From contig NC_052027.1 in assembly GCF_015832195.1 (NCBI RefSeq), positions 8,242,149 through 8,306,148 on the forward strand: DNA of 64,000 bases. Direction: 5' to 3'. This DNA is from Motacilla alba alba. Its lineage: Eukaryota; Chordata; Aves; Passeriformes; Motacillidae. Made by a program: the position numbers and the translations under genes. Shown here piece after piece: positions 1 to 10,900 of this stretch (position 1 is the stretch's first letter; each line of letters opens with the position of its first letter). Under the pieces are notes generated by a model that worked only from the letters and a program-made list of their open reading frames with translations, did no database searches and had not been told where the DNA came from.

Positions 1-1014
1 GAGCAGAAGACAGCATTCTCTAATAAAACACATCTGGTACAGCTGAAGGATCAGTCATGAGCTGACCTAAATGTGGGCTGGAAGTGCTCCTGAGGGGACA
101 CTTCTTTCTTCAGTCCTTTTAATCTTTTTAAAATCCCTAGAAGTGGCAGGCCAGCTCTATAAGTAGTTCCCAGTCCTAATTAACAGCCCTGCCTTGTGGA
201 TGTGGTCATATATAGACTTTGCTAAGTCAGTCTTCAGTGAGACTGATTTGTGTTTGCCTTTCATTAGGTCAGTGTCTCTTCCATCACAGAAACCCTTTTC
301 TTGGAGGGAGCAGTCACAGGTAAATGTCACACAGTTTTTAGAGGCGACTCTCTTCATGCATTCAGTTTAATTAACCCAGATCTGCTTTGAAAGAGTGTTT
401 CCAGTGATTTCTCTGTGGCTTGGCAAGGTGTCCCCAGCAACAGGTCACTCCCAGCAGTGTGACTTTGCTGAATCCTATCAGATTTATGTGCAACCCAGTT
501 GTATGGGTGCTGGAACAGAGAGGGGAGCAAAGTTGTGCTGCTCAGCAGAACTGTCCAGAACTAGGAAACAAAAGCTGAAGTGATTGATTGGGTGAAGATT
601 TCAGCAAATGATACCAAAATTAAAACATTAAGCTAATGACTTTAAAGAAAATTGCATTGCCATGTGCAATTTATTCACTAGAGAGAAAGCAAATGTGGTT
701 TTACTTTCACAGAAAAAGACTTAAATAAAATTGAGCAAAGGAACCTTATTTCTCTCCTTCTTTCTCTGTCTGCTTCTCCCTGGAACTTCAAAACTGAGTG
801 GCTGTCAGAATGTTTCATCTGTTTGACCTGTCACAGGAGAGGTCAGCAGTGATCAGTGACTATACTTTTTAACAGATGGAGGGCTGTAATTGAGAATAAT
901 TCCTCAGCAATTTGGTAGGCAGGGGTTGTTTCAAACTGGCTTTCAAAGGCAGTACCAGAATGGAAATGTTAGAAATTCTGTAAGTGAATCAGTTTTGGGT
1001 TTTGTTGTTTCAGG

Positions 1015-1085
1015 ATTTTTTTTTTGTTTTTGGAGGTTTTTGGGGGCTTTTTTTGGTTGGTTGGTTGGTTGGTTTGGTTTAGTTT
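1015..1085. repeat. T/G-rich low-complexity tract with (TTGG)n
   Basis: Poly-T and TTTTTGG runs lead into about five tandem TTGG units (1053-1075), then TTTGGTTTAG. It is a simple repeat. The short open frames across it are translation artefacts. Confidence 0.9.
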
Positions 1086-3074
1086 AATTTTATCTCTAAT
1101 GAAAAATCTGCAGAATGGGAGCACTCACATTTTAAACAGCCATGTATTTTCCAGAAATTACTTGAAGTGTAATCAATTTTCACCATCTCCTGGGGTGCCC
1201 TGCAGCTAAGATGAGAAGGAGCCCAGAAATGCAGTGACAAAGAGCTGATTGGGAAGGCTCAGATGCCCTGGGCTGGACATGTGGCCCAGACAGCTGATGC
1301 ACAAATGCCCAAGCAGCTGCTGCACCGTGGGTTCATGCTCAGCAAGAGAGGCACGGCTGCCAGGGAAGAATTTTAGAGCTTCTCTGAAGTACTACTTGGA
1401 ATAAATGAGTTTATCTGTTGAGTACTGCCAGTCCTTGGTGAGAGCTAGAGAGCCCAGGTAAAGCTTCTGCAGCACAAAAATGGGTTGAGAACTGCAGTGT
1501 GTGCACAGCATGGAGGGAGCTGTGGCACTTCTTTTAGCCTTTGTCCAAGGGTGAGTCAATGAGCACAGGGGGAAGTGCCCTAACCCAAGATTTATAGGAT
1601 TGCAAGGGAAATGCACAGATCAGAGCTGGAGGCAATGCCCAAAGCCAGCAGGTTGATGCCAGCTGTGCCAGAGTTTCATGGGGGCTGAGAAGGAGCCCAG
1701 GTTTGTGCTCATTCCATTCATCTCCTCAGGCAGAGCAGCCCTTGAATCTGAGCCACTCCTGTCCCTCTGCCACCACCTGCAGCCAGGGCCACGCAGCTGT
1801 AGTGGCCTGGATATTGGTGTGACTTTTGGGGGGCTTTTCGGATGATGAGGTTACAGTATCTTGTGTTCAAGGACACATTCTGCTAAATGCCAATCTATGG
1901 CATTTTTTCTCACTTCTTTTCTGAAAGAAACAGTTGGTTCTTTAGCTAGAAATCTGTGAAGCTTGATGGGTATAAGCATTTGGGTGGCTCAATACAGCAA
2001 CATCTCTAAAGTCTTTTCCTACTTTTTTTACTTCAAGTACTGCATGTGTTTGTGGGGTTTATGTTTGAGTTTTCTACAGCAGCTTGGTTCCTTGCAAGAA
2101 TCCTGTTTGGAGATGTCACAGATGTTGAGGTGCCTGTTCTTTAGGTGCTGACAGGTCAGGCATGTAGGAATTTAAAAAATATAAAAATTGAAATGTTTGC
2201 TTTTCTTTAATCTTTCTCCCAACCCCACCTTATTCAGCTAAGTAAATCCCTTTCTTTTTCTTGCTAACACTGTATAGAAAATTTTAAAACTTCAGGTCAT
2301 TTGAATACCACTCACAGACTGCAAATCCTGAATGAGCAATGTATGTTAGTGCTGCAGTTCCATACCTTTTCTGTACTTAGTCTTGATTATGTAAATTAAT
2401 ATGTTCAGCTTGGTAATGTAAATTGAGTTGATTTAGATCACAGCCCAGGCTGAGTACAATGACTATTTGGGGTTATTTGGCATGATACAATATTATTCCC
2501 TTCCTCTCCACTGGATATGACTGCATACTCCCAACAGGCCACAGCACAATTAATTTAGAAACATGATCAAATTCTGCAATCATTACTGGATGTTGTCCAC
2601 AGTCTCCAGAGACCACTGATAAGAACAACAATAGACTAAGACATGATAGTCCTCTCATCCAAAGTCTAATTACAAAGTTACACACTTCAGTTCTCAAAGG
2701 ACAGCCTTTTAGCACAACTTCAGCATCTTTTGATTATCTTTTTGCATTATATCTATAATTTGATCCATCTTTCTTTCTTTCTTTTACAAATCATAAGAAA
2801 CAGGGGCTAAATGTGCAGTAATGTGAGTCCAGAGTGACAGAATTCAGGGCTTTGTCCCTTATGGATTTGCTGCTGTGATTTCTGTATGTTGAGTGACTGA
2901 GAAATCTTCATTTTATCATCTGTAAACAGACACAGAGAGAACAGGGAAGTGGTTCAGAATTCCTACCATTTCATTTCTCGTGATGCCCCTGGGACAGCAA
3001 AACATTTCTTTGACCTTGTATTTGGATTTACTTGCTTCCTGCAGACTGTAATTATGATCACTTTCATTTTTTAT

Positions 3075-3075
<1 letters not shown>

Positions 3076-3141
<66 letters not shown>
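3076..3141. repeat. perfect (TAA)22 microsatellite
   Basis: Sixty-six uninterrupted bases of TAA repeat. With no interruptions it is likely to vary in length between individuals. It creates poly-Ile and poly-Asn open frames on the + strand that should not be annotated as genes. Confidence 0.97.
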
Positions 3142-3282
3142 GGCAGCAAGAGCTCTGGGGCAGATAGACCAAAATGATCACTTGAATAAAGGGAAAATAT
3201 TTATTTTTAGAAACAGAAATGAGATGAAATTACAATTTAAATATCACCTCTGATTCATTAAATCTCAGGCAGACTTTAAAAA

Positions 3283-3327
3283 AATTCTGCTAACATAATT
3301 AAAGACATAATTCTGCTAACATAATTA
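3283..3327. repeat. 19-bp direct repeat, two copies 26 bp apart
   Basis: AATTCTGCTAACATAATTA occurs at 3283-3301 and again at 3309-3327 with no mismatch. It looks like a recent local duplication of about 26 bp. Confidence 0.9.
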
Positions 3328-4029
3328 TTGATATCTGATAAATTTGTTTTCCTTAAATTTTAGTGTTCTGAATTTAAGATAGCATTTCTAATCTTTGTTA
3401 CCTCCAAATTCCCAGATACGAATTTATAAAAAATTTCTTATGGCTAGCTTTGCTATCCTTCATCCAGATGGAGCAATGACTTGAAAAACAACATGGATAC
3501 ACATAATGCTACATTCTGATCTGTGAAAAGAATTTTACTGGTTCCTGCATTCAGAATTTACACATTTTTTCTGGAATTCAGAGGTCTAATATGAACAAGT
3601 CCAGCCACACAGCAAAGGCATCTAACAAATATTGATCTGCTTGACTTGAGCTCCAGCTGCCCTGGTTGGCAGATTGGACCCAGAGCTGCATTTGTGCTTT
3701 TCCATGAGGCAGTTCCAGAAAGGAATTCCCAAGGAACAGGATAGTCTGGGAATCCTGAATTCCCAAGGAAGTGCCTGAGTTACATGAAATGAACATTGAG
3801 GATAAATACAGCAAATCTTGACTCAGACTTCTCTCAGTATAGGAGTAGAGGAATTCTTATCTGTATTAGAATAAGTTACTCGACTGTTCTTGTATTCCAG
3901 CTGTGTTTTGAGCTTCAAAATATCCAATTTTTTAAAAAAAAAAAGATTAATGTCAATGAATGTAATGATGGGACCTTTTTTCCGTGAGAAAGTAAAATTG
4001 ACTCTTTTTTTTCTTGCTGTCTTTTTAAG

Positions 4030-4151
4030 GTTTTTGTGGAGGATTAGTTGGAATTACTGTGCTGTATAATGACACCTCCCAGCTAATTCTCGGAGCATTC
4101 ATAGCAGCCAGTTCTGCTGTAATGCAGACTCTTAGCACACATTTTGATTGA
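4030..4151 (+). CDS. last coding exon of an unidentified membrane protein
   Basis: Terminal exon, partial gene. The acceptor is strong: a T-rich tract from about 4001, a possible branch site TTGAC at 3998-4002, and TTTTTAAG ending at 4029. The first two bases (GT) finish a split codon, and 39 codons follow to TGA at 4149-4151. The peptide begins FCGGLVGITVLYNDTSQL, continues LILGAFIAASSAVMQ, and ends TLSTHFD. That gives two short hydrophobic, glycine/alanine-rich stretches separated by a polar turn with an N-D-T sequon, as in a multi-pass membrane protein with a short polar tail. I do not recognise the family. An AATAAA starts five bases after the stop. Upstream exons must lie outside the window or more than 1 kb away, because I see none between 1 and 4029. 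The exon call rests on splice signal plus protein-like translation and is not confirmed by homology. Confidence 0.68.
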
Positions 4152-4155
4152 TGTG

Positions 4156-4161
4156 AATAAA
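4156..4161 (+). promoter_or_regulatory. candidate poly(A) signal AATAAA next to the stop codon
   Basis: The canonical hexamer begins 5 bases after the TGA at 4149-4151. A G/T-containing stretch (GGTGTAGTGG, about 4186-4195) lies at a workable distance downstream. If used, the 3' UTR would be only some 20-35 bases, which is unusually short for a vertebrate mRNA. Confidence 0.35.
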
Positions 4162-4293
4162 GAAACAATTGGGTTACCTGAAACAGGTGTAGTGGAGCAG
4201 AGCTTCATTTGGCACAAACAACAATTAGTGAAGGTTTCCATTTTGGCATGTAAAACAAAATAATTTTAAACATTTACTTTTGTCAGTTTCTAA

Positions 4294-4299
4294 AATAAA
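4294..4299 (+). promoter_or_regulatory. second candidate poly(A) signal AATAAA
   Basis: AATAAA within TAAAATAAAATTTTTT, about 143 bases after the stop codon. A 3' UTR of about 165 bases would be more ordinary than one ended by the 4156 signal. The tract just downstream is T-rich. Confidence 0.35.
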
Positions 4300-4465
4300 A
4301 TTTTTTCCATTTTCAGAATAAGGTTTCTTTGAAACCATCTGCTTAAAAGTTAGTACTGCTTTACTTATTTTTTTTAAGTTTTAGACTGACATGTAACATT
4401 TAAATTTTGTTAAAGAGAAACCTTTTTTTCAACTACTTCTGATCTGCCAGTTTTTATAATTAGGG

Positions 4466-4567
4466 TTAATTTGTTTGGTTTGGTTGGTTTTTTGGGGTTT
4501 TTTGGTGTTTTGTTTTTTGTTTGTTTGGTTGGTTGGTTTGGGGTTTCTTTGTTTTGGTTTGGTTTTT
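4466..4567. repeat. T/G-rich low-complexity tract (TTTGG/TTGG)n
   Basis: About 100 bases made almost only of T and G on the + strand, with TTTGG, TTGG and GGGGTTTTTT blocks. It is a degenerate simple repeat. It lies 170 bases after the 4294 poly(A) hexamer and could act as a U/G-rich downstream element or pause region, but that is inference. Confidence 0.85.
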
Positions 4568-5132
4568 TCCCCCAATTATGTGTGATCTAAATATCTGGCT
4601 TGACTTTTCCCTTTGACTTCTAATGTCTAAGAGTTTATTTCAGTATACACGGAAAGGATATTAATTCTAATTAAGTTTTTTTCAATAGCTTTATATCTAG
4701 AATAAAATTTCTCTAGGGCTTTTAAAAACACAAACCCCATGGAAACCTGGTTCTGAGGTCCTGCTGTCATGGCAAAAATATTGGTAAATATAAAACAGAC
4801 CATTTGGCCCATCAATATCTCCAGAAGGCGGAGAGACAAATGTGTGGGATGTCAAATCATCCTTGGGATTTTGCACTGCAACTTCATCTAAAGCTCTGTT
4901 ACTTGTTCTAAGTATTTTTATTGGTAAAGCTGTACCCTGAAGTTTTATTTATAGTTTCATCATCTTTATGCTGAAGTGCTAAGGGACACAGACTCAAAGA
5001 TGTCATGTTAATCTTCATAAAAATCCTAGCCTGTATGGCCATACCCCTGATCTGGGTTTTTAAGAGAGCTTTGGTTTGATTATTCTGTTTTTTTCACTTC
5101 CCCAAAAAGAGGTACCAGTAAGAAATGACTGC

Positions 5133-5177
5133 TTTTTTTTTTTTTTTTTTTTGCTTTTTTTTTTTTTTTTCTTTTTT
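5133..5177. repeat. poly(T) tract
   Basis: T20, GC, T16, C, T6. It may be a simple repeat or the reverse complement of an old poly(A) tail. No retrocopy with matching flanks was seen next to it. Confidence 0.9.
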
Positions 5178-6086
5178 CATTCTCTTGTTTTTGCAAACAT
5201 AAATTTTAGGGGAAAAAATTGCTGAAGTCTCATTGCCACTAAACTGACTTTACAAGTTAAGCTGGCAAAGAGCTCAAGATACCACTTGAGCCATAAATGC
5301 AGTCGCTCCTTTAATGCTATTAAAAAAGTCTCTGCCTAAAGAAACCCATTGATGCTCTATATTCTAATTTACAGTTCTGTGACTCACATTTGTAGCTATC
5401 AGCACCAGTTGCCAACACAGTCAATTCCAGCAATTCAGAGTATACTGATTTATGATAAGATTCCCCTGGAAGAAAGCTCAGAAAAACAGATACTGGAAGA
5501 AATAAATGCTATTGTATGTTGCAAAATTATCTTCTGTTCATTTCGTTTTCCAAATAAGATTACCAAACAGGCAGGAAAATGATGTCAAGATCATCTGATT
5601 AAAATGACTATTAAAAGTTAAAGGTGCCAAAGTACCTCCTGTAATTTTTCCCTGCTGTTTGTAATAGCACCCTGTGAGGCTTGAAATTGGAATTGGATTG
5701 TCATCTGCAACGTTACTGTCCAATGCTGCTTTACAACTTCTCAGCATCCTTCCTGGGAGTGCTGGTGCTGAGAATGGGTTGGAAGAAGCACATTGCACTA
5801 AAAGCTGCTCCTCTGCAGTGCCACGGGGAGCGAGGCAAAGGCAAAGGCTGTGTCCTCCTGCTGAGGTCCATCAGGTGGACCTGTTGCTAAACTCCAAGAA
5901 TTAAATCTTTACAAGCACCTGTTTTACAGCTGAAGCACCTTTGGAGGTTTTGTGAGCACAGTCACTCTAAAATTTTTTCCTGCATACAAGAGGAGAGAAC
6001 AGAGGGCGTGGGAAGGTCAGATGAGCAGAGCCCTGTGTCCTGAGCAGGGTAATGCACAGCAGGAATCAGGAGTTGCCTTGCACTTT

Positions 6087-6120
6087 AAAGAACTCCTGCT
6101 ATTAAAGAATTCCTGCTATT
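6087..6120. repeat. 17-bp tandem duplication
   Basis: AAAGAACTCCTGCTATT is followed at once by AAAGAATTCCTGCTATT, with one C/T difference. Head-to-tail microduplication. Confidence 0.85.
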
Positions 6121-7942
6121 AGCACAGCCTTCATTTCTTCTAACTGAGGCCCTTGTAGTGGAGAGATACCCTGAAATACTGAAAGGTTTATACTCAAAGG
6201 AGTGGAGACAGGGTGAACCAGCACCTTCCAGTATTGCCATTGGTCATGGCTGTCAGTGGCCAGTGGTGAGGAGGTGCACATTCCAGATCTTTTCATTTTG
6301 GGATGAATTGCTGTATCAGTAAAACCAAGGCTGGCTTTGTCCTCTGCTTCCCTCTCCATATCCCCAGTGAACCTGTTCTCATCATGCTGTTTGAAAGGGT
6401 TTTTCAAATGTTGCTCATTCTGATATCTTGTTTCCAGTTTAAATCTGTTTTCTGATGACTTGTTTTGGTGAGCCTTTCTGAAACCATGCTTACTGAAAGA
6501 ATATGACTCTGTTGGGCAAGATTTGTCCTTCCCTCTTATTTCCTGCTGCAAGGTAGTTTCATATATCTCCCTTAGTCACATCCATCATATTGTACTGGGG
6601 GAGTTACTTCCCTTCTCCACATTTTATACTAAAATGTTGCTATACTCATAAATGGGATTAAAAGCTCTGCATGTGGGAAAGGTTTTCAGTAGGGCTCTGG
6701 TTCTGACTCAGGCTGTCTGCTGCTGTCCCTGTGAGCAGGGAATTCAACACTGCCACTGCTCAGCCGTGAAGAATAGCTGTGTTATGGACCCATGTTTGTG
6801 GGTCTAATTCTGCAGAAATTAAGATAAACACTCCAACCCACAGTGGTGTGAGTTGGGGTAGTGCCAGTGCTCACCACCTTTGACTCACTGGTTGCTGGAT
6901 TCCTGCCACTAAGTCATTTGGGACCCAACCTGTATCAGAGGTACTTGTGTGGGAGCATTTGCAGGATCAGATTTTGTGTTCGTGCTCTGAAGTCATAAAT
7001 CTCCCAGGGAAGAGTGTCATTTTTACATGGTATTTTAGACATAAAATCTGTTTGATGTTTAGGGTAGAAAATTTGATTAAAATTCAAAATTAAAAATTTT
7101 AGTACCTCATCATTTGATGGTACCTGTCAACTTCCAGCTCAGGCTATCCATTTCAAATTCATGGGATATTTACTTGAAAATAAATTACAAAATTGTGTCG
7201 TGTGTGGGGTTTTTATCTTCAGAATGTAGCTTGTGTATCCCATTATAGAATATTTTTACCATCTCCTGTTAACCATCAGAAATGGATTTGTGTGTAATTG
7301 GTATAACTAGAAAATAATATGCTAAGATGTAAGTTGTTGTTTTTTGTGGAATAGCTCAGTTAAATCGCTTTCAGTTATTCCTGCTGTTTGCAGAGTACTT
7401 CAAACCCCCTGCCTGACTCTGCTTTCTGAACTTCTTTTTTTTTTCTTTTTATGCTGTGTGTATCATTTAAATTCCGTTTTATGCTTTGTAAGTGAACACT
7501 AATATTTTGTATTTTGCAAAAGACAGCTGAGAGGCTCCTTATTTTTCTCTTCAAGGCTTTTTACAGTTTCTTTACACATATAGTGTTAGAATACTTCCCT
7601 TGTCTTCTTCAGCATTGAAATACTTCTGCTTCCAGTCTGACAATTTTAAGCTCAACTGGGCTGTTTTCCCTGTCATCAATTAATTTGGCAGGAAAACCTG
7701 TTTGTTTCCCACTGCACTTCATGAGAGATTGGTGAAATGACTGGCCAGGAATAAAAGCAGACAGATTTTGGTACATTTAGTGATGCTAGAACCTCCCTGC
7801 TCTCCATCATTAGCCACACTGATCCTGGTATCATACAACAAGTGGTATCACAACAGGGTCCAGGTGGAATAATTTCAGCTGACACACTGCCCTTGAGCTT
7901 GCCTGAAGAGAAGCCAGTTGTCCCCATCTTTCTGTGTTACAG

Positions 7943-10900
7943 CTGAGGAAGGATTCTCAGCCTTTTCTGAAAAAGTGAAATCATGTGAAAATACAAATTG
8001 GGGCAGATCACAGCCACAGCTGGGAACTGCTGCTCTCCTCAGAAAGGGAATCATAAACCTGCCTGGCTCTTCCAGTGCAAATCACAGCAAGGTGGCCTTA
8101 AATAGTTGAAGATGATTTAAGTGGAAGTGTTTTCTTTTCTCTGAGTTAGAGCTGCTTGCCTCACATGCCTGGTCACTGAGTCTCAGCTGAAGGGACATAG
8201 CTTAAGGTTGGGCTGCAGCTTCTCAAACTCTGCCTGAACAAGTTTATTAACCCAAGAGAGAGGCTGCTGCAGTGTCTCAGGGGAACGAGAAGCCTGGAGA
8301 GGAACAAGGTTCAGCAACACTGAAGTGCTGAAGATGTGACTTACCAAATATCAGTATTTTAAAAGTTCCCATATTAAGGTGGTTTTAAGCAGAATAACCT
8401 GATGCTTGCCGTGGTGATTTACAAAGTAGCAGAAGTTGTTCTAGCCCTGGTCACTTTCTGCTCTAACCTGTAGTACTTGTAGTTCTTCCTCCTATATTTT
8501 TCAAGTCACAAAATGGTGAGGAAATGAGAAAGGAGCAAATGTGTCCTTAACTTGGGCAAACCAAAAGCTTCGAGGTCACTTCATGATGAGTCCACTGCTG
8601 GTGAGAGGCAGGTGGTTGTATTTTTTTCAATATTTTATTTATTTGAAACAGCTCCCAATGCATCTTATTTTTAGGCACCATTTTCCTTCAGTGGGCCTGA
8701 ACTGGTGTCACAACATTTTCTATCTTTAGGTAAAAATTAGAATTAATATATTCTTAATTAAACCTTTTAAATTATTTCAGTGTAACACAACTGCAACTAA
8801 GATTCTCCTGCTGCTTTTGGCTTGTGCTTCTTTTTAGAAAAGGTTTGTCACAGAGTGAGTTAATTTATATGTATGGTGAGTGTATGGTCTATCAAGAGAG
8901 GCCTTGTAATTTGATGTGGTCACTGCATTTCTGGTATGACCCTTTTTATCACCTCTGTAAATTCCACTGAAAAGCTTTGCACTGGTCATATATATCTATA
9001 TTTATTGTGAATACACTGCACGCTGTGGCATTTCTCTCTAACCTGTCAAGTAAGAGCAACTAAATTGTACCCTGACAACAGAACAAATAATCTTAAACAA
9101 TATGAATATACCTCATCTCTCAAATCTGAGAGCTGTTGCTTTCCTCTTGGTTTACCTACTCGTGGCATAATCTGAGTAATACTTTTTTGCTTTTCATCCT
9201 GTTTTTTGAGTGCAGTTTGTTTTGCATTTATCTACATAGCAAGTGTGGGAGAGCACATAGAAGAGAGGAATGGAGTGTCTTGACCTACATTAACTCACAG
9301 CTGGGGAGCAGCAGTGTTTCTGATTTGATCTGACAACATCTGGTTAAGTTGATGCTTTATCTTTCCTCGCTGTTACTTTTCGAGATCACGCTCTGTGATC
9401 TTCCCTGCCTGTCTGTGCTCTCACCAACCCTCAGCTGCTCAGGGCATTTTTGTTCTGGGGAAGATAGGGAATGACTGTGCAGGCCCATGACCCTTCCCCA
9501 GGCTGTGTAGGAAGGGATTCTGGAGGATGGTAGGCAGAATTAATTTCCTTTCTCAAGTAGCAGTGCTGCCTATCTGAGAGCCTTTCTTATGTCTGAACTG
9601 CTCTGGAGCTTGAGACAAAGGGGTGAGGAAAGACACAGAGCTCTGGCTGCAGTCCTCATCCTCTCAGCAGAGACCCCTCTGTGGTCACAAGGAGGGATGG
9701 ATGTGCACGTCCCTCTGGCTTCTTCCTGGATCTTTAACCCTTTTTGAGAAGGGTTTCTTGACAACCCATTTTCAAATAATCGGCCTGCATGTCTTTATGT
9801 TCCTAACTAATCAGCAGCTGTTCTTTGGGCAGCTTTACCTCTGGTCATGCCGGTTACCCACAACCTGCTTTGGAGGACGGAGGATGTCCATGTTAGCTCT
9901 GAGTACCCTGGCAGAGTGAAGCTGAACACTGACAGAAAAAAAGAGACATTAGCTTCACTGCCTGTGTGCTGGATGGGCTGTGATCTCAGCCAAGGGTGAG
10001 ATGCAGGCAAGCAGCTGAGAGTTACAGAGATGGATTGTGTCAATGGCTTCTTCCAATGGGGATTAAATACAGGATTCCAGTTCTGATGAGTGCCCAGGGT
10101 GTGAGCACTGCCCTTTAAGAATGAAGCTCAGCATTTATTCTGCAAGTGCTTAAATAGGCAGTGTATCAATCTTAATCTTGGCTTAGTTTAGCATTATTTT
10201 CCTTAACCACATTTGATCTATGTGAATGGGCTTTTTCTGCTCTTAGAAAAAACACCAGTAGTATTTGCCTTGCGTTGGCACATTAATGGACCTTTGACTT
10301 TTCAGATGTCCACAGTTTGTTTAGCAAAGCATCTATCTGTGCTGTTGGCACTCCTGTAAATGCAAACACCACACAGTGCATCACAGCAGACCAACAGCCT
10401 CCCACAGGGTATAAAATACTGCTCCATCTTAATGAACAGCTCTCCTCATTTCACAGCCTTAACCTGAAACTGCAGCACAGCCTTATAGCATGTCTTAGAA
10501 GTCAATTGATGTGGACCAAAGGATTGGAGGGAGATGTTGGTTTCAGCAGTCTGTCATCTGCTGCAGACCTTCATGTATGCTCATGAACCCTCTTCACCCT
10601 CCAGAAAATATGTGCGAACACCTCTTCCTCTTGCAGCCCCTCTTTTCTCTTTGTGTCTCTGCTATATGCCTCATTGCCTGCTTTTATTCCAGATGAATGC
10701 TGCCTCTTCAGCTCTTTGTGTGTTTCTACTCTTTCTACTTGTGTGACAGCCTCCAGCTTCTTTGAACACTTGTCTTTGTAATTCCTCCTTTTCCCTACAA
10801 AACTCTCCTTCTACTGATGTTCTGCTCCTATCTGTTGCCCATTGTTCTGCACCTCTCTCCACATATTTACCTTTGTGCTGTACCATTTTGTGTGTCTCTT

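Larger units (their letters stand above)
1..4029 (+). other. probable last intron upstream of the 4030-4151 exon
   Basis: No coding exon is visible here. The assignment to an intron is inferred from the strong acceptor at 4028-4029. It holds a TTGG-rich tract near 1053-1083, a (TAA)22 microsatellite at 3076-3141, a duplicated 19-mer at 3283-3327 and a duplicated 14-mer GAATTCCCAAGGAA (3723 and 3757). One acceptor/donor pair (AACAG near 874 and GTAAGT at 982) encloses about 107 bases, but all three frames contain stops, so it is not a coding exon. The open frames present are short and resemble no family I know. Confidence 0.5.
4568..7942. other. non-coding sequence, no recognised gene
   Basis: Contains poly(T) at 5133-5177 and a 17-bp tandem duplication at 6087-6120. 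An open frame at 5352-5582 (+) ends near a weak donor, and a 149-codon open frame runs at 6102-6551 (minus). I do not recognise either, and both are within what chance gives for this composition. Confidence 0.6.

Noticed and set aside
875..981. Acceptor/donor pair (AACAG ... GTAAGT)
   Set aside because: All three frames contain stop codons, so it is not a coding exon.
2949..3253. Open frames with poly-Ile and poly-Asn
   Set aside because: Produced by translating the (TAA)22 microsatellite.
5352..5582. Possible exon ending at ATT|GTATGT
   Set aside because: Acceptor region has a poor polypyrimidine tract and the donor is weak; the peptide is not recognised.
6102..6551. 149-codon charged open frame, minus strand
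   Set aside because: Length is within chance for the window, no domain is recognised, and flanking splice signals are weak.
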